From NCBI GenBank assembly GCA_021802545.1, contig JAJZRS010000016.1, positions 1 to 61,048 on the forward strand: a stretch of DNA of 61,048 nt, given 5' to 3'. Below are positions 16,516 to 24,906 of this stretch, one piece after another. The DNA comes from Pseudomonadota bacterium (lineage in GTDB: Bacteria > Pseudomonadota > Gammaproteobacteria > Burkholderiales > JABEVD01). The position numbers and the translations under genes are program-made. The stretch's first letter is position 1, and each line of letters opens with the position of its first letter. A model generated the notes under the pieces. That model saw only the letters and a list, made by a program, of their open reading frames with translations. It searched no databases and was not told where the DNA came from.

Positions 16516-17022
16516 TTATCGTTTCCCCGAAGATCCAGTAGACAACTCTTTCAATAAAAAATCTCTTCGCTGACTGTTGTTGTCGTCAAGTTTTGCGCGT
16601 TCTACAAATTGATGAATCTCGTTGAGCCAGAATGGCAGGAGGACAAGATAAGATAATTCAATTCCCACGAGCAAGCCTGCAGATAGTCCATAAATTGCTG
16701 AATGTTGCGCAAGGTTTGTAGATGCTATTACCCAAAGCAACAGGTTTGAAATGACCCCAACTCCGGCAAGCCACCAAACTCGACCTCTTAGTTCAGGAAG
16801 GACAAGATTTAATCGATGATTCGGGCGAGCTTTTAGCTCTTTTAGGGTTGAAAGATCCGATAATTTTCTATAGAAATACAGAGCTAGTCCCCATGTTGGG
16901 ACCCATATAGAAAGGAAATAATAGAGTGCTCTGGGCGACAATAAGCCAGGTGCAATATACCATGCCGCCCAAAATATGAGCGCACATGAAATTATTATTC
17001 CCAGTCTCAACAGTCTGAGCAT
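16516..17022 (-). CDS. 4-TM membrane protein, unknown
   Basis: 168 residues with four hydrophobic segments (about 5-25, 33-50, 82-100 and 107-130) and a polar, charged C-terminal tail. It begins one base after the stop of the upstream 334-residue gene, so the two are probably made together. A small 4-TM protein paired with a soluble protein of about 330 residues recalls the layout of the Kiwa defence pair, but I see no sequence likeness to it. Role unknown. Confidence 0.65.
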   Translation of the reverse strand: MLRLLRLGIIISCALIFWAAWYIAPGLLSPRALYYFLSIWVPTWGLALYFYRKLSDLSTLKELKARPNHRLNLVLPELRGRVWWLAGVGVISNLLLWVIASTNLAQHSAIYGLSAGLLVGIELSYLVLLPFWLNEIHQFVERAKLDDNNSQRRDFLLKELSTGSSGKR

Positions 17023-17023
17023 G

Positions 17024-18028
17024 TCAATCAGGCTTAACTAGCCCATTTTTTATCTGTTGGCGCAACCATTCGCGCATGTTATTAAAAAGATCACTTTCCA
17101 CGGGAACTCCCTTGCTAACAGAAAAGGACACATTTCCAGTAACGCGCAGATCATTTCCTTTGACTTTAGAACCATCAGTAAGTTGTAGCTGAATTTCATC
17201 TTCATCAAGACTACGTAAACCGAGTGCCAAATCATCTAATAGGCGAATGGAGTCCTCAGGCTTTGAGCGGATTCTGGCTGGGTGCCGCAATTCAACCCAT
17301 ACTTCGAGATTTCCATCAAGGACACGGTCAGCAAGTCCTAATTTTTCAAACTGAGCTGGATCCATCAGTTCCTTGATAACTTGAATCATGGGACCTGATG
17401 CCTTGAACGCATGTGTTATTTTATTTTTAGGTACAGCAGCACTCTCTTCAAGCTCAGTTTCATTTAACAATGGACGTCCCAAGCGGATACTTTTAATGTG
17501 AGCTTTCCGAATACGTTCTTCGGTGGCGGGCATCGGTTCATCGATAAGAGCGAAGCCCTGCTTCGGCGTTAACAGCTCTGTTTTATCTCTTAGAAGCCAA
17601 GCCAAATAATGTTCAAAAGCGCTCGACTTGAGTGATTGGCTTTGGATGATAGCGACATGGTTTTTAACAATGATAAAGAAAAGTGCTCCTTGAACCCATT
17701 GTTGTTGTTTTGCAGTCTTCAGATTGGTAGGTGGCTGTACAGCTTCAAAGGTAAGTTCAGTGGCATTGGGATCATCGCTGATCACCAATTGCCAGCTACC
17801 GCGTTCGAACATGGTCATGTGTCCACACAGGAAACCATCCTCTTCCTTGCAACGACTAATAAACCTTGTAGCTGTTGCAGCAGCATCTATAGTTTGTAGG
17901 CGTTCGTGTATTTTTGATTTTTTTGCTATTGCTGCAGCAAGGAGCTGTTGGAGATTTTGAGAAACTCCATCATTGAAATGTGCTCGTAGGTACCGGATTG
18001 CACGTTTACCGGTTGAGGTGGCAGCCAT
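17024..18028 (-). CDS. Unknown 334-residue protein, first gene of the right-end operon
   Basis: 334 residues, soluble, mixed alpha/beta, no signal peptide. The N-terminal half has MTMFERGSWQLVISDD and WVQGALFFIIVKNHVAIIQS; the C-terminal part has LEVWVELRHPARIRS. The start ATG follows AACTTGCAGG. It lies closest to the right transposon end and leads a three-gene operon with the 4-TM protein. The family is not recognised. A cytoplasmic sensor for the membrane protein is one possibility. Confidence 0.62.
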   Translation of the reverse strand: MAATSTGKRAIRYLRAHFNDGVSQNLQQLLAAAIAKKSKIHERLQTIDAAATATRFISRCKEEDGFLCGHMTMFERGSWQLVISDDPNATELTFEAVQPPTNLKTAKQQQWVQGALFFIIVKNHVAIIQSQSLKSSAFEHYLAWLLRDKTELLTPKQGFALIDEPMPATEERIRKAHIKSIRLGRPLLNETELEESAAVPKNKITHAFKASGPMIQVIKELMDPAQFEKLGLADRVLDGNLEVWVELRHPARIRSKPEDSIRLLDDLALGLRSLDEDEIQLQLTDGSKVKGNDLRVTGNVSFSVSKGVPVESDLFNNMREWLRQQIKNGLVKPD

Positions 18029-18178
18029 TTAGAATCCTGCAAGTTATCATTTTATACATTATGAATTAAAGCATGCGTGAACCCAATAGGAGGCCAATAC
18101 ATTATCTGAAGAGTTGGCCATAAAAGTGTTAATTGCTAGCTAAGAATTTTTCTTAACGCTATTCAGAGATTATTTCTT

Positions 18179-18244
18179 GTTGTTATTTAATTCTATGAAT
18201 TTGCGTTTATTGTTGTTCATTGTTATTTATTTTAGGAACTAACA
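18179..18244. repeat. Transposon right end with repeated TnsB-site-like motifs
   Basis: Read from the tip inward on the minus strand, TGTTAGTTCC is followed by three related motifs: ATAAATAACAAT (18219-18230), ATAAACGCAAAT (18199-18210) and TTAAATAACAAC (18179-18190), spaced by 20 bases. They resemble the left-end repeats, and the first lies at the same distance from the tip. The remaining bases 18029-18178 hold the promoter region of the leftward operon, with nothing else visible. Confidence 0.7.
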
Positions 18245-18249
18245 CCGCC
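18245..18249. repeat. Target-site duplication, right copy (CCGCC)
   Basis: CCGCC follows the right tip GGAACTAACA and equals the left copy at 160-164. Confidence 0.93.
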
Positions 18250-19089
18250 TCCCACCATGGCGGCTGCGGATGAGGTGTGATGGGGGGAGCGGAAAGGGCG
18301 CCTGCCCCAGTTCGCTGGATCGAATCCCGAATTCGACAGGGAATGGATCGCAGCGGATTCGAGCGCTTCCGTCTCTGTCATTTCAGGCAATATGCCAGGG
18401 AAACGGGATGCGAGCATTGATTTTCCCGTGCCCGGCGGACCTATCATGAGGAGGCTGTGGTTTCCCGCAGCAGCGATTTCGGCCGCGCGCCTTGCGTGCG
18501 CCTGTCCCCTGATTTCCGAAAAATCCGGATAGACAGCCTTCCTTGTTTCGGGGCTGCCTGCGAATTTCGGGATGGGAGCAATTTCAGTGAGATGGCCGCA
18601 TACTTCGGCAAGCGTTCTTGCGGGATGGATGATTGCGGATTTGACGATGGCCGCTTCCATTGCATTTTCAGCAGGCAGGACAAAGGCCCTGCCCGTCTTC
18701 TTTGCATTGAGGGTCATCACGAGCACGCCTTTGACCGGCCTCAATTCGCCCGAGAGAGCAAGTTCCCCTGCGAACTCGTATTCGGCGAGCCCGTTCTTGG
18801 GGATCTGTCCGGATGCGGCGAGGATGCCGATCGCAATCGGCAGATCGAACCTCCCGCTTTCCTTGGGGAGATCGGCCGGTGCGAGATTCACCGTGATCCG
18901 CTTGGAAGGAAAGCTGAACCTGCTGTTGAGCAGGGCGGACCTGACCCTGTCACGGCTTTCCCTGACCTCGAGTTCCGGGAGGCCGACAATGGTGAAAGCC
19001 GGCAGTCCTGATCCTATGTGCGCTTCCACGGTCACGAGCGGGGCATCCAGTCCGTAAAGCGCCCTGCTGTACAGGACAGCCAGTCCCAT
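18250..19089 (-). pseudogene. comM: comM (yifB) N-terminal part, truncated by the transposon
   Basis: The frame runs 285 codons and ends three codons inside the transposon (VSS, stop at 18232-18234). The host part has the Lon-protease-like N-domain, then Walker A MIGPPGTGKSML, and ends at RSPHHTSSAAAMVGGG, where the family normally continues into TxPxPGEISLAH. Walker B and the rest are on the far side of the insertion. A truncated protein with only Walker A would not work as a helicase. It is followed upstream by ubiK, a common betaproteobacterial pair. Confidence 0.95.
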
Positions 19090-19098
19090 GACAGCGGA

Positions 19099-19347
19099 TT
19101 ATTCCTCCGGCGCCAAGGCAGCCTTCTCGAGCGCCGCAACGCGCTCTTCAAGATGTCCCAGTTTTTCCCGCGTCCGCAACAGCACTTCTTTCTGCACGTC
19201 GAATTCTTCGCGGGTCACCAGATCCAGCTTCGAGAACATGCTGGCAAGCATCGCCCTGACATTCTTTTCGACATCCTTGGCCGGGCTTGATGCCATCACC
19301 TCACTCACCTTGGCGCCGATTTCGTCGAGCAGTTTTTGATTGATCAT
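19099..19347 (-). CDS. ubiK: Ubiquinone biosynthesis accessory factor UbiK (YqiC/BMFP family)
   Basis: 82 residues. It opens MINQKLLDEIGAKVSEVMAS and has the long C-terminal coiled coil (EFDVQKEVLLRTREKLGHLE, then ERVAALEKA) typical of the family, which forms trimers and helps the Ubi complex make ubiquinone aerobically. It ends nine bases before comM and probably shares its transcript. The transposon in comM is downstream, so ubiK expression should be intact. Confidence 0.9.
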   Translation of the reverse strand: MINQKLLDEIGAKVSEVMASSPAKDVEKNVRAMLASMFSKLDLVTREEFDVQKEVLLRTREKLGHLEERVAALEKAALAPEE

Positions 19348-19400
19348 GATTCCTCCTTAATATTGATTCCCAAGTGTAGCAAAATTCGCAATTCCAGCTG

Positions 19401-19515
19401 TGCTCAATTATGGTGCATAGTGCACCAATAAGAGTCAGTTTTTCCAGGATCAACTTTATTTATGTAAATAATTCCTTAATATTCAATTAGATGATTTTCT
19501 GGCACGGTAACTGCT
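19401..19515 (+). promoter_or_regulatory. Sigma54 promoter with NtrC-like enhancer sites upstream of porin-glnK-amtB
   Basis: TGGCACGGTAACTGCT (19500-19515) has GG and GC spaced by exactly ten bases and differs from the sigma54 consensus at one core position (CTGC for TTGC). About 85-100 bases upstream, TGGTGCATAGTGCACCA (19411-19427) supplies two half-sites. With flanking sequence they form two tandem NtrC-like sites, TGCTCAATTATGGTGCA (19401-19417) and a weaker one at 19421-19437. This predicts induction under nitrogen limitation. Confidence 0.7.
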
Positions 19516-19562
19516 TTAAAGGGGGTGTAGTTTTTTCATCCACATAAAAAGGGAGTATTACT

Positions 19563-20693
19563 GTGAACAAATTGACCTCTTCTCTTATCCTTGCCGGAGT
19601 CATCTCGGTTCCCTCCGTCGCGATGGCTGATGGCAAGGTACCGACCCTGTCCGACGTCCTTGGCGCATCAGGGGTCACGATGAGTGGCTACATTGATGCA
19701 GGTTACACCAATATGGACAGCACCGGGCTCTTCACGACTGGCGGAGCAACCCGTGTGTTCGACGCTCCGAACGCTGTGGCAGGCAAGAAATTCGACAGCT
19801 TCAATCTCAACCAGGTAAGCGTCACGGTTGCCAAGCAGCCTACTTCCGGATTCGGCGGAGTGGTCAATTTGACAGGCGGGCAGGATTCCAGCGTGATCGG
19901 TTCAGTCGGCGCGGGCGCCGGTACACAGCATCTTGATTTCACCCAGGCGTACGTCAGCTATGCTACCGGGCCGATGACCGCAATCTTAGGAAAGTTCGCG
20001 ACCCTTGCCGGCGCTGAAGTCATTCCCAGCATGTCGGACACCAATTATTCCCGCTCCATCCTGTTCGGCTATGCGATCCCCTTCACCCATACCGGTGCGC
20101 GCGTCACCTATGCAGCATCCGACACGGTCAGCCTGATCGCCGGCATCAACAATGGATGGGATCAGGTTCAGGACCAGAATACGGACAAGACGCTCGAGCT
20201 GGGATTCACGGCAGCACCCTCCAAGATGATTTCCCTGGCAGGTTCCTACTACGGCGGCAAGGAAATGGCCGCAGCCAACGGCAACCGCAGCTTGGTTGAT
20301 CTGGTGGCGACGATCAATGCGACCGATGCGCTTTCCTTCGTGCTGAACTACGACAACGGCAGCCAGGAAAATGCGCTGGCTGTGGGTTCCAAGGCAAAAT
20401 GGGACGGCTTGGCAGTGTACGCGAATTACATGCTCAGCGACATGTGGAGGGTTTCCTTCCGTACGGAATACCTGAACGACAAGCAAGGCTATAGGACCGG
20501 CACAGGCGTTCCGATGAAGTGGTCCGAAAATACCCTGACGCTCGCCTACATGCCTGCGAAGAGTTTCGAGTTCAGGGGCGAAGTGCGGGGCGACCATTCC
20601 AACAACGGCGTTGCTGCAGGATTCAAGCAGGCCGATGGTACCTCGAAATCGAACCAGACCTCGTTCGGCCTGGAAGCGATCTACAAGTTCTGA
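19563..20693 (+). CDS. Outer-membrane beta-barrel porin (OmpL-like, BBP2 family)
   Basis: 376 residues from a GTG at 19563 with AAAGGGAG upstream. Signal peptide with likely cleavage after AMA (residues about 1-22). The rest alternates beta strands and ends in Phe (LEAIYKF), the outer-membrane insertion signal. It is the first gene of the operon with glnK and amtB behind a sigma54-type promoter, so it may admit ammonium or small nitrogen compounds across the outer membrane. That role is inferred from context. Confidence 0.85.
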   Translation: MNKLTSSLILAGVISVPSVAMADGKVPTLSDVLGASGVTMSGYIDAGYTNMDSTGLFTTGGATRVFDAPNAVAGKKFDSFNLNQVSVTVAKQPTSGFGGVVNLTGGQDSSVIGSVGAGAGTQHLDFTQAYVSYATGPMTAILGKFATLAGAEVIPSMSDTNYSRSILFGYAIPFTHTGARVTYAASDTVSLIAGINNGWDQVQDQNTDKTLELGFTAAPSKMISLAGSYYGGKEMAAANGNRSLVDLVATINATDALSFVLNYDNGSQENALAVGSKAKWDGLAVYANYMLSDMWRVSFRTEYLNDKQGYRTGTGVPMKWSENTLTLAYMPAKSFEFRGEVRGDHSNNGVAAGFKQADGTSKSNQTSFGLEAIYKF

Positions 20694-20704
20694 CATCCAC
20701 TTAA

Positions 20705-21052
<348 letters not shown>

Positions 21053-21059
21053 GGAGAAC

Positions 21060-22439
21060 ATGATGAGAAAGCTTTGGTTACTGCTCTCGCTTTTCGGAGC
21101 ATTGTGTTTCGCATCGCCTGTCTTTGCTGACGATGCGTCCGCACCTGCCGCAGCGCCCGCTGCAGCAGCTCCCGCAGCCGCGGCGCCAGCTGCAGCCCCT
21201 GCAGCCGCGCCGAATCCGGGTGCATTCATCAATTCCGGCGACAATGCCTGGATGCTGACTTCCACGGCGCTGGTGCTGATGATGACCGTTCCAGGTCTCG
21301 CGCTCTTCTACGGCGGCATGGTGCGCAAGAAGAACGTGCTGGCCACGGTGATGCAGAGTTTCGCAATCACCTGCCTCGTGACCGTTCTTTGGATGATCAT
21401 CGGCTACAGCCTGGCGTTCACCAACGGCAATGGTTATTTCGGCGGAATGAGCCGGTTCTTCCTCTCGGGCATGGGTCTGGATGCGGTCAATGCACTTGCA
21501 GGTACCATTCCTGAATCCACCTACATGACCTTCCAGATGACATTCGCCATCATCACGCCAGCGCTGATTACCGGCGCCTTTGCCGACCGCATGAAGTTCT
21601 CGGCGATGCTCTGGTTCATGGCGTTCTGGCTGGTTCTGGTGTATGCACCGATTGCCCACATGGTATGGGGCCCTGGCGGCTGGCTTGGCGGCGACGGCGT
21701 GCTGGATTTCGCAGGCGGTACCGTCGTTCACATCAACGCCGGTGTGGCAGGCCTGGTGGCAGCCCTGGTGATGGGCAAGCGCGTGGGTTACGGCAAGGAG
21801 CCGATGCCCCCGCACAACCTGGTGCTTACCCTGATCGGCGCGTCCCTCTTGTGGGTGGGCTGGTTCGGCTTCAACGCCGGCTCCGCAGGTGCAGCAAACG
21901 ACCGCGCAGGCATGGCAATGGCAGTCACCCAGATCGCGACCGCAATGGCAGCTGTGTCCTGGATGTTCGCCGAATGGATGGCCAAGGGCAAGCCCTCGGT
22001 TCTGGGTATCTGCTCCGGTGCAGTCGCAGGTCTGGTCGCAATCACCCCGGCATCCGGTTTCGTGGGTCCGACCGGCGCACTGGTGATCGGCATCGCGGCC
22101 GGCGTGATCTGCTTCTGGACTGCGGTCTACATGAAGAACATGCTCGGCTATGACGATTCTCTCGATGCATTCGGCGTCCATGCCATCGGCGGTATCGTCG
22201 GTGCGCTCCTGACCGGCGTGTTCGCTGTCAAGGCGATCGGCGGAACGGCTGGCGTCCTGGAAGGAAACGGTGCACAGCTGATGATCCAGGCCAAGGGCGT
22301 TCTGGTCACGATCGTCTACGACGCTGTGGTGAGCTTCGTCATCCTCAAGGTCATCGACATGGTCGTGGGCCTCAGAGTGACCGAAGAGCAGGAACGCGAA
22401 GGACTCGACGTCAGCCTGCACGGCGAGCGCGTCGAATAA
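21060..22439 (+). CDS. amtB: Ammonium transporter AmtB
   Basis: 459 residues. Signal peptide (1-24), then an Ala/Pro-rich stretch (about 25-60), then the eleven-helix Amt core beginning NAWMLTSTALVLMMTVPGLA. Core motifs include LALFYGGMVRKKNV and the conserved VGYGKEPMPPHNL and DDSLDAFGVHAIGG. The channel conducts ammonia across the inner membrane and is gated by GlnK encoded just before it. The low-complexity Ala/Pro segment after the signal peptide is common in proteobacterial Amt proteins. Confidence 0.96.
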   Translation: MMRKLWLLLSLFGALCFASPVFADDASAPAAAPAAAAPAAAAPAAAPAAAPNPGAFINSGDNAWMLTSTALVLMMTVPGLALFYGGMVRKKNVLATVMQSFAITCLVTVLWMIIGYSLAFTNGNGYFGGMSRFFLSGMGLDAVNALAGTIPESTYMTFQMTFAIITPALITGAFADRMKFSAMLWFMAFWLVLVYAPIAHMVWGPGGWLGGDGVLDFAGGTVVHINAGVAGLVAALVMGKRVGYGKEPMPPHNLVLTLIGASLLWVGWFGFNAGSAGAANDRAGMAMAVTQIATAMAAVSWMFAEWMAKGKPSVLGICSGAVAGLVAITPASGFVGPTGALVIGIAAGVICFWTAVYMKNMLGYDDSLDAFGVHAIGGIVGALLTGVFAVKAIGGTAGVLEGNGAQLMIQAKGVLVTIVYDAVVSFVILKVIDMVVGLRVTEEQEREGLDVSLHGERVE

Positions 22440-22457
22440 AAGATTTACCCCAACTTC

Positions 22458-22482
22458 AAGGGGGCTTAGGCCCCCTTTTTTT
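22458..22482 (+). terminator. Rho-independent terminator after amtB
   Basis: AAGGGGGC (22458-22465), loop TTAG, GCCCCCTT (22470-22477), followed by a T run to 22482. It closes the porin-glnK-amtB operon. Confidence 0.93.
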
Positions 22483-22522
22483 ATTTTCTGAATTCCCTAC
22501 AATGTAACAATCGGGAGGAAAT

Positions 22523-22696
22523 ATGGACGAACCTTACATGATCCATGTGGCGAGGCTGGCGCCGGCCTTCATGACGATCACCTTCCTGATCCTCTACTAT
22601 CATTTCTTCGTCTACAAGAACAAGCTGATTTGGGCCATCGGCCTGTTCATCTTCGGGTGCCTGGTTTCCTACCGTTCCTTGACCCTGTTCGGTTAG
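22523..22696 (+). CDS. Small two-TM membrane protein
   Basis: 57 residues from ATG at 22523 with a strong GGGAGGAA ribosome site. Two hydrophobic helices (about residues 13-28 and 35-53) are separated by a short basic loop (VYKNKL), a hairpin topology. It sits after the amtB terminator, and its stop overlaps the end of the convergent ABC permease gene by four bases. Function unknown; possibly a small subunit or regulator of a membrane complex. Confidence 0.6.
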   Translation: MDEPYMIHVARLAPAFMTITFLILYYHFFVYKNKLIWAIGLFIFGCLVSYRSLTLFG

Positions 22697-23799
22697 TACA
22701 TCCTGTTCCTGAACAGCCAGCCCGCGATTGCAAGGCAGACGATGCCGATGGCGGCAAGCGGCCAGAGTTCGGGAAGGAGCAGGGGAAAGGGCGTTCCCTG
22801 AAGGAAGACGCCTCTCAGCATGATCAGGAAATAGCGCATCGGGTTGATCAGGGTGATATCCTGGACGATGGTCGGCATATTGCGGATAGGCGTGGCAAAT
22901 CCGGAAAGGATGATCGCAGGGACCATGAAGAAAAATGCGCCAAGCAGCCCCTGCTGCTGGGTCACGGCGATCGACGAGATCATGAGCCCGACGCCTACTG
23001 CGGAGAGCAGGAAAAGGAAAATGCCGACATAGAGCGTCAGGATGCTGCCCAAGAGCGGTACGTGAAACCAGAAAACCGCGGCCAACGTGATCACGGTCGC
23101 TTCAAGCATGCCGATCAGGAAGCCGGGCAATGCCTTGCCGATCAGAATTTCAACAGGGCTCATGGGGGTGACGAGAAGCTGGTCGAATGTCCCCTGTTCC
23201 CGCTCTCTCGCAACCGACAGGGCGGTGACCAGCATCGTGACGAGCAGGGTGAGCAGACCCACGATGCCCGGGATGAAGAACCAGCGGCTTTCCAGATTGG
23301 GATTGAACCAGGCGCGCGCCTCGATGCGCACGGGAATCGATCCGCCGTGCGAGGAAGCCCAGGCTTCGTTGAATTTCTTCAGGATCGTTCCCGAGTAATT
23401 GACGACCAGCATCGCCGTGTTCGAATTCCTGCCGTCCACGATGATCTGGATGGGGGAAGGCCTGCCCTGCAGCAGGCTTGAGCTGAAATTCGGGCCGATG
23501 CGCAATACCATCAGCACCTGTCTTTTGTCGATGAGGCTCGAGATGGACTTTTCGTTCGCAAGTTCAGCCTGGAGGGAGAAGCTGGATGCACCGCTGAATG
23601 CGGCGACGAGATCCCTGGAAACGGAACCCTTGTCTTCGGAATAGACGGCGAAAGGGACATGCTTCAGATCGAAGGTCGCCGCATACCCGAAAACGAGCAG
23701 CTGGATCAAGGGCGGCACGATAAGCACCAGCCGCCCCTTCTTGTCTTTCAGGAGGGCGAGGAATTCCTTGACCATCAGGGCGAAGATCCGCTTTCCCAT
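22693..23799 (-). CDS. ABC-2 type exporter permease (YbhR-like)
   Basis: 368 residues. One N-terminal TM segment (about 25-45), a large periplasmic region, then five TM helices in the C-terminal half, with the family motif EREQGTFDQLLVTPMSPVEI in the cytoplasmic loop. It is last in a four-gene operon with a second permease, a fused ATPase and a membrane-fusion protein, the arrangement of the E. coli ybhGFSR multidrug exporter. The start directly follows the stop of the other permease. Confidence 0.88.
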   Translation of the reverse strand: MGKRIFALMVKEFLALLKDKKGRLVLIVPPLIQLLVFGYAATFDLKHVPFAVYSEDKGSVSRDLVAAFSGASSFSLQAELANEKSISSLIDKRQVLMVLRIGPNFSSSLLQGRPSPIQIIVDGRNSNTAMLVVNYSGTILKKFNEAWASSHGGSIPVRIEARAWFNPNLESRWFFIPGIVGLLTLLVTMLVTALSVAREREQGTFDQLLVTPMSPVEILIGKALPGFLIGMLEATVITLAAVFWFHVPLLGSILTLYVGIFLFLLSAVGVGLMISSIAVTQQQGLLGAFFFMVPAIILSGFATPIRNMPTIVQDITLINPMRYFLIMLRGVFLQGTPFPLLLPELWPLAAIGIVCLAIAGWLFRNRMY

Positions 23800-24906
23800 T
23801 TATTCGAGACGCTTTCGGGTATTTTTCCAGGTGAGTCCGAAAAAGAGAACGGACAGCAGCACGAGCGCGCCTGCATTGGGCAGGATCACGCTCCATTCGT
23901 TGCCGGCCAGAAAGAGCGTCTGCAGGATGGCGACGTAATAGCGTGCGGCGATGATGTGGGTGATGAACTGGACGATCTTCGGCATGCTGTTGATGTCGAA
24001 AATGAAGCCTGAAAGAATGAATGCGGGCAGAAATGTGCCGATGATCGCGATCTGTCCTGCGACGAACTGGCTCTTCGCAATGGATGAGATGAAGAGTCCC
24101 ATGCCGAGCGCAGTGACGAGGAAAAGGCTTGATGCGGCGAACAGCACCCAGATCGAGCCGCGTAGCGGCACCTCGAAGAGCCAGAGGGCCATGGCAACCG
24201 ACAAGGCGAGACCGCCCATGCCGAGAAGAAAATAGGGGATCAGTTTGCCGAGTATCACCTCACCCATCGAAACAGGGGTGACGAGCAGCGCTTCCATGGT
24301 TCCCCTTTCCCATTCGCGCGCCATCACGAGCGCGGTGAGCAGCGCGCCGATGAGCGTCATGATCACTGCGACGAGTCCGGGAACGAGGAAATTCCTGCTC
24401 CTGAGTTCGCTGTTGAACCGGATCCGCTGCTCTATCCTGACGGGAGTTTCAAGCGGCAGGCCGCGCATTGCGGCATCACGCTCCAGCCATTTCTGGAAAG
24501 CGCCGTCGACGTATCCGGAGACGATCCTGGCCGTATTTTCGTCCACGCCGTTCAGAATCAGCTGCACCGGCGCATCATGTCCGATCCGTCTTGAAAAATC
24601 CTGCTTCAGCACGACAATTGCGTTGATTTTTCCGGATATCATCGCATCCGTCGCGCTTCTCGTGCTCCTGTAATAACGCGTGCTGAAGTAGCGGGAATCA
24701 TGGAAGATCGAAGCAAAATTCGATGCATCGGCGTTTTGCTTTTCCATGACGACCCCGATGGGAATGTGTTCGGAATCCAGTGAGACGCCGTAGCCGAAGA
24801 GCAGCAGCAGGACGAGCGGCATCAGGAAGGCGATGGCGATGCTGCTCGGATCGCGCACGATCTGGAGGAATTCCTTTTTGATCAGCCCGCCAAGACGCCT
24901 GTTCAT
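23800..24906 (-). CDS. ABC-2 type exporter permease (YbhS-like)
   Basis: 368 residues with the same layout as its downstream partner: N-terminal TM (about 25-45), periplasmic domain, five C-terminal TM helices and the loop motif EWERGTMEALLVTPVSMGEV. The two permeases likely form a heterodimeric channel driven by the double-ABC ATPase. The start overlaps the ATPase stop by four bases (24903-24906), pointing to translational coupling. Confidence 0.88.
   Translation of the reverse strand: MNRRLGGLIKKEFLQIVRDPSSIAIAFLMPLVLLLLFGYGVSLDSEHIPIGVVMEKQNADASNFASIFHDSRYFSTRYYRSTRSATDAMISGKINAIVVLKQDFSRRIGHDAPVQLILNGVDENTARIVSGYVDGAFQKWLERDAAMRGLPLETPVRIEQRIRFNSELRSRNFLVPGLVAVIMTLIGALLTALVMAREWERGTMEALLVTPVSMGEVILGKLIPYFLLGMGGLALSVAMALWLFEVPLRGSIWVLFAASSLFLVTALGMGLFISSIAKSQFVAGQIAIIGTFLPAFILSGFIFDINSMPKIVQFITHIIAARYYVAILQTLFLAGNEWSVILPNAGALVLLSVLFFGLTWKNTRKRLE

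Larger units (their letters stand above)
165..18244. mobile_element. Tn7-like transposon inserted in comM (18,080 bp, Tn6022/AbaR-like target)
   Basis: The ends are TGTAAATTCC on the left and GGAACTAACA on the right, that is, 5'-TGT...ACA-3' with imperfect inverted repeats. They are flanked by a CCGCC duplication and lie inside comM. The element encodes the complete heteromeric core TnsA, TnsB, TnsC and TniQ, plus a TnsE-like protein. Base composition is more AT-rich than the flanking chromosome, especially outside tnsB and tnsC. Tn6022/AbaR islands of Acinetobacter are known Tn7-like elements that use comM, so target choice here is shared with that group. The core lies in the left third, not at an end, with cargo on both sides. 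Confidence 0.93.

Noticed and set aside
16516-18028. Calling the 4-TM plus 334-residue pair a Kiwa system
   Set aside because: Only the sizes and membrane topology are alike; gene order and sequence motifs give no support.
18232-18249. comM N-terminal frame continuing to a stop at 18232 as a natural gene end
   Set aside because: The last codons are transposon end sequence; the family continues after the GGG motif, and the rest of the gene is at 1-164.
21078-22421. 447-codon minus-strand open frame opposite amtB
   Set aside because: Very rich in His, Asp and Arg, as produced by reading a GC-rich membrane-protein gene backward; amtB itself is certain.
22630-23481. 283-codon plus-strand frame opposite the ABC permease
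   Set aside because: Shadow of the permease gene; extreme Asp/Glu/Arg/Gln content and no domain.
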